Origin: a bacterium
Lineage (GTDB): Bacteria > Bipolaricaulota > Bipolaricaulia > UBA7950 > UBA9294
Assembly: GCA_030671645.1 (NCBI GenBank)
Contig: DAOVHV010000023.1
Location: forward strand, 1-9,909
Direction of reading: 5' to 3'
DNA length: 9,909 nt
Part shown: piece after piece, positions 6,042-9,909 of the stretch
Position numbering within the stretch: the first letter of the stretch is position 1
Layout of the letters: the number at the start of each line of letters is the position of its first letter
Made by a program: the position numbers and the translations under genes
The notes under the pieces: model-generated
Seen by the model: only the letters and a program-made list of their open reading frames with translations
What the model was told of the DNA's origin: nothing
The model's database searches: none

Positions 6042-7403
6042 ATGTTCAAAGAGATCTCGCCGTTGGATGGACGATATGCCGCCACGTTGTCGCCGCTGGG
6101 AGATTGCTTCTCCGAGTTTGCCTTGGTTCGTGAGCGTTGTGACGTCGAGTTGCTCTACCTGAAAGTGCTCGATTCTAAGAACGTCTTCGCCGCGTTGACC
6201 CAAGACGAGATTGCTCGCATCAATGGTGCCGTGGCCGCATTCAGCGAAAGCGATTTCGCACGGGTGAAGGAGATCGAGGCCGAGACGAATCACGACGTGA
6301 AGGCATGCGAGCTGTTCCTGCGAGAGAAGCTGAAGCTGGCATATCCCGAGATGATTCACTTCGGCCTGACGTCGGCTGACGTCAACAACCTTGCCTATGC
6401 GCGGATTTTGATGCGCTATCGGGACGAGCATCAGCTGCCGCAACTTCGCAAGCTGATCCGAACAATGGCCGATCTTGCCGATGCCTGGAAAGCGATTCCG
6501 TTCCCGGCACATACACACGGTCAACCGGCCAGCCCCACCACGGCGGGCAAGGAGATGGCCGTGTTCCTGGCCCGCTTGCTTCGACAGGCTCGGCAACTGG
6601 AAGAACTTCGCTTCCGCGGCAAGCTGAACGGCGCCACCGGCACCTACTCTGCACTTGTTGCAGCCGCACCCGACGTGGATTGGCCGGCGTTCTCCAAAGG
6701 CTTTGTCGAAGACTTGGGATTGGAATGGAATCCGTGCACCACGCAGGTCGAAGGCGGTGATTCACTTGCCGAATACCTCGCCATCACGATCCGGATCAAC
6801 AACATCGTGCTCGACCTGGATCTCGATCTGTGGCAGTACATCTCGCATGGCGAGATCGTGCAGAAGGCAGTTCTTGGAGAGATCGGTTCTTCGGCCATGC
6901 CACACAAGGTGAATCCTATTCGCTTCGAGAACAGCGAGGGCAACATCACGATCGCCAATGCCCTATTGCCGGCGATAGCCGACAAGATTGCGCAGTCGCG
7001 CATGCAGCGCGATCTGTCCGGCTCGACTGTCCAGCGAAATGCCGGTGTAGCCTTAAGCCACAGCTATCTGGCTCTTCAGCAGACGATGCAGGGCTTGAAC
7101 CGCATCGATATCGATCGCAACGCCGCCCTGCACAACGTGCAGGCGCACCCGGAAGTGCTGTCCGAAGCAGTTCAAACAATCCTTCGAGCAGAAGGTGTCG
7201 AGAACCCGTACGAACTCCTCAAGACATTAACACGCGGTCAATCGTTGTCGATTGAAGATCTGCAAGCCTGGATCGACGAGCTGGAGATTGCGGATTCCGT
7301 CAAGGCCCGACTCAAGATGCTCAAACCGGTAGAGTACATCGGTTTAGCCGAATCGATCTGCGAGGACGTCGTCCGCGAAGCACAGGATTGGCTGAACGCC
7401 TAG
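6042..7403 (+). CDS. purB: Adenylosuccinate lyase
   Basis: The 453-residue cytosolic enzyme belongs to the fumarase/aspartase superfamily. It removes fumarate from SAICAR and from adenylosuccinate in purine synthesis. It is of the E. coli PurB type in length and sequence. It shows the N-terminal SPLDGRY, HFGLTSADVNN (106-116), the catalytic-histidine segment AHTHGQPASPTT (156-167), and the superfamily signature GSSAMPHKVNPIRFENSEGN (282-301) with the catalytic-loop serine. SRMQRDLSGSTVQRN (319-333) and the C-terminal LTRGQ also match. The frame is open to 5802, but the family start is MFKEISPLDG. The ATG at 6042 follows GGGAGGG with a seven-base gap, and a GTG immediately precedes it. It converges on the DUF3179 gene. 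The fumarate it releases could feed the fumarase encoded on the other side of gpmI, which is inference. Confidence 0.97.
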   Translation: MFKEISPLDGRYAATLSPLGDCFSEFALVRERCDVELLYLKVLDSKNVFAALTQDEIARINGAVAAFSESDFARVKEIEAETNHDVKACELFLREKLKLAYPEMIHFGLTSADVNNLAYARILMRYRDEHQLPQLRKLIRTMADLADAWKAIPFPAHTHGQPASPTTAGKEMAVFLARLLRQARQLEELRFRGKLNGATGTYSALVAAAPDVDWPAFSKGFVEDLGLEWNPCTTQVEGGDSLAEYLAITIRINNIVLDLDLDLWQYISHGEIVQKAVLGEIGSSAMPHKVNPIRFENSEGNITIANALLPAIADKIAQSRMQRDLSGSTVQRNAGVALSHSYLALQQTMQGLNRIDIDRNAALHNVQAHPEVLSEAVQTILRAEGVENPYELLKTLTRGQSLSIEDLQAWIDELEIADSVKARLKMLKPVEYIGLAESICEDVVREAQDWLNA

Positions 7404-7456
7404 ACCGTCAGCCCTTCTCGCAAACGCGAACCAAGAACGATTGCAGAGCATTCGGG
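7404..7456. other. Convergent gap between purB and the DUF3179 gene
   Basis: Two genes end head-on here with 53 bases between stop codons. A short stem TCGC-AAAC-GCGA (7418-7429) is nested inside weak outer arms AGCCC (7410-7414) and GGGCT (7454-7458). No T run follows in either direction. It may act as a weak two-way terminator, but I cannot support more than that. Confidence 0.25.
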
Positions 7457-8584
7457 CTACTCGTACAACTCCGTCCCGACGTAGAACTCCGACCAGGCGA
7501 ACCAGTATGAAGGCGTCGCGGGGATCTCTTCCAGGGACTCTCCCTCCAGTGGGCCCGTAAGCGCGACACCATCCCACGACCAACGCGTCCCCGTCTCTTC
7601 ATCCGAGACCTGTTCGTCGCTGCGGGCGAACGTCAAGACACGGCTCCCCACCCTGCGATTGAAGAAGCGGATCACGCGCGAGACAGGATCGACGAGCACC
7701 ACGATCGATTCGCCGCCAACCAGATCGTTGACGACGCCCAGATCGTCGAGGCGTACCTCGGTGTAGGCCTTCGGCTGTCCGTCGACAACGATCCCCATCA
7801 CCAACTCCCGCTCCGGTAGACGCCGGTCGATGATTGTCGGCGATTCGATGTTCCGATCGACGGAGCCCTGGGCGATTTCGCCATACAGCGAGAGTTCAGG
7901 GAATGAGCATCGCATGCCGACAGCCGCTCTTCGTGTCGGATCGACGTAGACCAGCGTCTCGGGATAGGCGGCCTTCCACTCTCCGTACTCGACGATGTCC
8001 GCTGGGATCAGAGCCAGCGGCTTGTGGTCGATCCCGAGGGGACCGTCCGCTAGCCACGCAATCGGCTCGCCGGTGAGTTGCTGCCAGAGGGAGAGTGTCG
8101 CTGGATCGAACATGACCAAGTTGCGCAGATAGAGTCCGGCGGTCGCGAAGGTCAGCACGATTCCGTCGACTAGTGGGCGTTCGAAGACAAGGGCCGAGTA
8201 GCAGAGAGGACAGAACGTCACCGCGACGGGAATGTCTCCAAAGACGTCGTTGACGATGTGGAATCGGGGCGGACCGAGAGCCTCGAGCGGGTAGGCCCTA
8301 GCGCTCCCGTTCAGTTCCAACCCCAACACGAGATCATGGTCATCCCAAGTGCGGTCGGCTTGATCGATCGCCTCGTACAAGGGGAAATCGACCAGGCAAC
8401 CGTAGCCGTTGCGAATATGAAGAACCCGCACATCGAGGTCGGATCGATACTCGAGTGTCCCACTCGCCGATACGTTCACGTCTTCCGATGAGGCCCAAAC
8501 TGCTGAAGAGACGAGCAAAGCAGCCACCACACACGTCAGTTGCAGGCCGATCCTCAGACTCCTCGATTCGTAAGTTCTCAACAT
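7457..8584 (-). CDS. Exported DUF3179 domain protein
   Basis: The 375-residue product matches the DUF3179 family, whose biochemical role I do not know. An N-terminal signal peptide is clear: basic residues (RSLRIG) are followed by a hydrophobic stretch to about 31, with a V-W-A cleavage pattern, so export is likely. Family features include AYPLEAL, HIVNDVFG and VTFCPLCYSALVF, with a CxxC pair at Cys125/Cys128. LWQQLTGEPIAW, KAYTEVRLDDLGVVND and the C-terminal SYWFAWSEFYVGTELYE also fit. The second half repeats the pattern of the first without the cysteines. The frame is open to 8755, but the ATG at 8584 has GAGGAGG nine bases upstream and directly begins the signal peptide, so I use it. The CxxC could bind metal or be redox-active. 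That is speculation. It is divergent from the membrane protein gene. Confidence 0.9.
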   Translation of the reverse strand: MLRTYESRSLRIGLQLTCVVAALLVSSAVWASSEDVNVSASGTLEYRSDLDVRVLHIRNGYGCLVDFPLYEAIDQADRTWDDHDLVLGLELNGSARAYPLEALGPPRFHIVNDVFGDIPVAVTFCPLCYSALVFERPLVDGIVLTFATAGLYLRNLVMFDPATLSLWQQLTGEPIAWLADGPLGIDHKPLALIPADIVEYGEWKAAYPETLVYVDPTRRAAVGMRCSFPELSLYGEIAQGSVDRNIESPTIIDRRLPERELVMGIVVDGQPKAYTEVRLDDLGVVNDLVGGESIVVLVDPVSRVIRFFNRRVGSRVLTFARSDEQVSDEETGTRWSWDGVALTGPLEGESLEEIPATPSYWFAWSEFYVGTELYE

Positions 8585-8891
8585 CGACCGTTGCCTCCTC
8601 TCCGCGGGGAATGGTGCAGGAACCATTCTAACCCGCCAGTCTCGCATGGAGAAGCCGCTGCAGATTGAGTGAGTACTTGCACCGCTCCCTGCCCGGCGTC
8701 CGGCTTCCGGCGAAGGGACAGTTCTCCGGACGACCTGCAGGGAACGCCACGCCACCGATCTTCATTGTGCGGTGAGGTGGCCTCGGGGGCGTTGTAGCAG
8801 TAGAATCTCGAATCCATGGATCGTCGAGATCCCGGTGAGAGCCGCAGACGAATCCCTCCGCGAGAGGGTTCGACGGCATAAGGATGTGAGC
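8585..8891. other. Divergent intergenic region with dyad element
   Basis: About 307 bases separate the two divergent envelope-protein genes. Open frames continue through it on both strands, but their products are Arg/Pro-rich and lack motifs. It probably holds the promoters for both genes, although I could not identify a convincing -35/-10 pair. The one clear structure is the nested palindrome at 8805-8830, described separately. Confidence 0.45.
8805..8830. promoter_or_regulatory. Nested palindrome, possible operator or leader hairpin
   Basis: Outer arms ATCTCGA (8805-8811) and TCGAGAT (8824-8830) are exact 7-base complements. They enclose ATCCATGGAT (8812-8821), itself a perfect 10-base palindrome, plus two unpaired bases (CG). 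As RNA it would fold into a stem with a two-base bulge. As DNA it could be a dimeric regulator site. It ends 61 bases before the start of the downstream membrane protein gene. There is no T run, so it is unlikely to be a terminator. Confidence 0.4.
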
Positions 8892-9533
8892 ATGGCCAGG
8901 TTGCCAGATATCAAGACGGCCCGAAGTCCCCGTAACTCGGAGCAGCGCCGCATCCGATACGCGTTCACCCTCCTGGTGGTCGTCTCACTGGTGGCCTTGG
9001 CAGGCTTCGCTTTACTCACGAGAAGCTTGATCTTCGCGAATCTGGGGCCCTGGAGGCCCACAGTTCTGTTCGCGTTCAGCCTTTTCTTTGCTGCGCTTTC
9101 CTACAAGGGAGCGGACACGGCGATGTTCGGTGCCTATGTCATGGCGTACTTCGTTTCAACCCTGTCGCGGAGTGCGTCGCCCGCGCAAGGAGAGCCACGA
9201 GAGAAGATCTGGGGATTGCAGCCGTATCTCCGGCAACACCGGGGGAAAGCGCTGGCTACTTCGGCGGTGGCGTTGGTGTACGGAGCTGCATCGCTCCTGG
9301 CCTATCTGGCGTTTCTCATCCTCGGTTCATACGAGTTGGCCGGGATCTTCGACTGGCAACTCGCACCCGCTATCGTCGGCCTGGTGGTCGGCGTTTTGAC
9401 CCTTGTTGCAGCGGTTCCTGCTGCGCTCGGCAGCATCTCGGCGATGAGAACGTACTTCGCCTCACACCCCACTTCGACTGACCGGGAGATCGATCCGCGC
9501 GATGCGTCACCCAACGACCAGCACCGCCCATAG
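8892..9533 (+). CDS. Multi-pass membrane protein of unknown function
   Basis: I do not recognise the family of this 213-residue protein. Numbering from ATG 8892, a basic N-terminus (residues 1-22) precedes a hydrophobic segment at about 23-43. Further hydrophobic stretches lie at about 57-72 and 75-91 (one or two helices), 122-146 and 158-180. A polar 30-residue loop (92-121) and a charged Asp/Pro/His-rich tail (about 190-213) complete it. This indicates a four- or five-helix integral membrane protein. The frame is open to 8772, but the upstream residues are Arg-rich and unlike a protein start. ATG 8892 has AAGGA seven bases before it. An in-frame GTG at 8886 is possible. It is divergent from the exported DUF3179 gene, so a shared role at the envelope is possible but unproven. 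Confidence 0.75.
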   Translation: MARLPDIKTARSPRNSEQRRIRYAFTLLVVVSLVALAGFALLTRSLIFANLGPWRPTVLFAFSLFFAALSYKGADTAMFGAYVMAYFVSTLSRSASPAQGEPREKIWGLQPYLRQHRGKALATSAVALVYGAASLLAYLAFLILGSYELAGIFDWQLAPAIVGLVVGVLTLVAAVPAALGSISAMRTYFASHPTSTDREIDPRDASPNDQHRP

Positions 9534-9675
9534 TGACGGGCATTCATGCGGTCCAATCCTTGATGGGAAACCAACTGAGCGGGGTATGCGATGCTCCTCT
9601 ACTTGATAATGCCTGTCTGCAGCAGTTGACCCATTGCTGGTTTCATACTAACCTTGCAGATTCATGTTCATGACA
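9534..9675. other. Short gap before the MerR-family gene
   Basis: These 142 bases contain no gene. TTGACC (9626-9631) with TAACCT (9649-9654) at 17-base spacing is a weak promoter-like pair that would start transcription near the first ATG of the next gene. No HAIR-like inverted repeat (the CTTGAGT/ACTCAAG site bound by HspR) was seen. Confidence 0.3.
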
Positions 9676-9909
9676 ATGGGGATCTCAAATGAGACGGGCA
9701 AGGGTCCGAAGGCGACGTCCACCGCGTCCTCGAGAAGGCCGGTGTATCCGATCAGCATCGCCGCGGAGCTCGCGGGCGTTCATCCACGCACGCTTTACAT
9801 GTACGAGAAACAGCAGCTTCTCATCCCTGCCCGACGTGGGACATGGCGTTTCTACTCCGAGGATGACCTTGCCTGGATCCGCGTCATTCGCTACTTGTTG
9901 CACGAAGGC
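9676..9909 (+). CDS. MerR-family (HspR-like) transcriptional regulator, N-terminal part
   Basis: The frame runs off the window after 78 residues. After a polar, Ser/Thr-rich leader of about 22 residues comes a MerR-type winged helix-turn-helix. YPISIAAELAGVHPRTL (about 24-40) is the HTH, YMYEKQQLLIPARR forms the turn to the wing, and RFYSEDDLAWIRVIRYLL starts the following helices. The ISIAAELAGVHP-RTL and WRFYSEDDL pattern is closest in my memory to HspR, the heat-shock repressor of dnaK operons. The usual LRLYE reads LYMYE and the wing is short. Three in-frame ATGs (9664, 9670, 9676) precede it, and none has a clear Shine-Dalgarno, so the start is uncertain. The effector or dimerisation part lies beyond the window. 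Other MerR-like regulators remain possible. Confidence 0.85.
   Translation, partial: MGISNETGKGPKATSTASSRRPVYPISIAAELAGVHPRTLYMYEKQQLLIPARRGTWRFYSEDDLAWIRVIRYLLHEG

Noticed and set aside
8585..8755. 57-residue N-terminal extension of the DUF3179 protein
   Set aside because: It would bury the signal peptide. ATG 8584 has a strong GAGGAGG site.

Overview
The window looks like an ordinary bacterial chromosome segment of moderately high GC (a by-eye judgement), with bacterial ribosome-binding sites and short intergenic gaps inside its one operon. It carries five housekeeping enzymes of central carbon and purine metabolism, one exported protein of a DUF family, one unrecognised membrane protein, and the start of a MerR/HspR-like regulator. 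No phage, transposon, integrase, CRISPR, tRNA or rRNA signal was seen. The mix of two-subunit class I fumarase, NAD(P)-type malic enzyme of the HDDQQGTA kind, an iPGM with a lineage-specific insert, and DUF3179 suggests an uncultured or little-studied phylum. I cannot name the phylum from sequence alone.

Layout. Bases 1-380 are non-coding on the evidence here and end in a strong hairpin (330-363), probably the terminator of the minus-strand operon. Bases 381-3247 (minus) are a three-gene operon: fumarase alpha, fumarase beta (ATGA overlap) and malic enzyme (27-base gap). Together they convert fumarate to malate and then to pyruvate plus CO2. Bases 3248-3706 are a divergent promoter region. 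Phosphoglycerate mutase gpmI (3707-5401, plus) probably starts at a TTG with a near-perfect Shine-Dalgarno. A long 640-base leader or spacer follows, then purB (6042-7403, plus).

purB converges with a minus-strand gene for a secreted DUF3179 protein (7457-8584). A divergent region of about 300 bases holds a nested palindrome (8805-8830) and separates it from a plus-strand four- or five-helix membrane protein of unknown function (8892-9533). After a 142-base gap, the window ends inside a MerR-family gene whose N-terminal helix-turn-helix is intact.

How the parts may fit. PurB releases fumarate in AMP and IMP synthesis, fumarase hydrates it to malate, malic enzyme makes pyruvate and reducing power, and GpmI sits in lower glycolysis and gluconeogenesis. 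The genes share metabolites, but only the fumarase/malic enzyme set is clearly co-transcribed. No obviously new multi-gene system was found. The best items for a second look are the Cys-containing insert in GpmI, the nested palindrome, the long purB leader and the two unknown envelope proteins.
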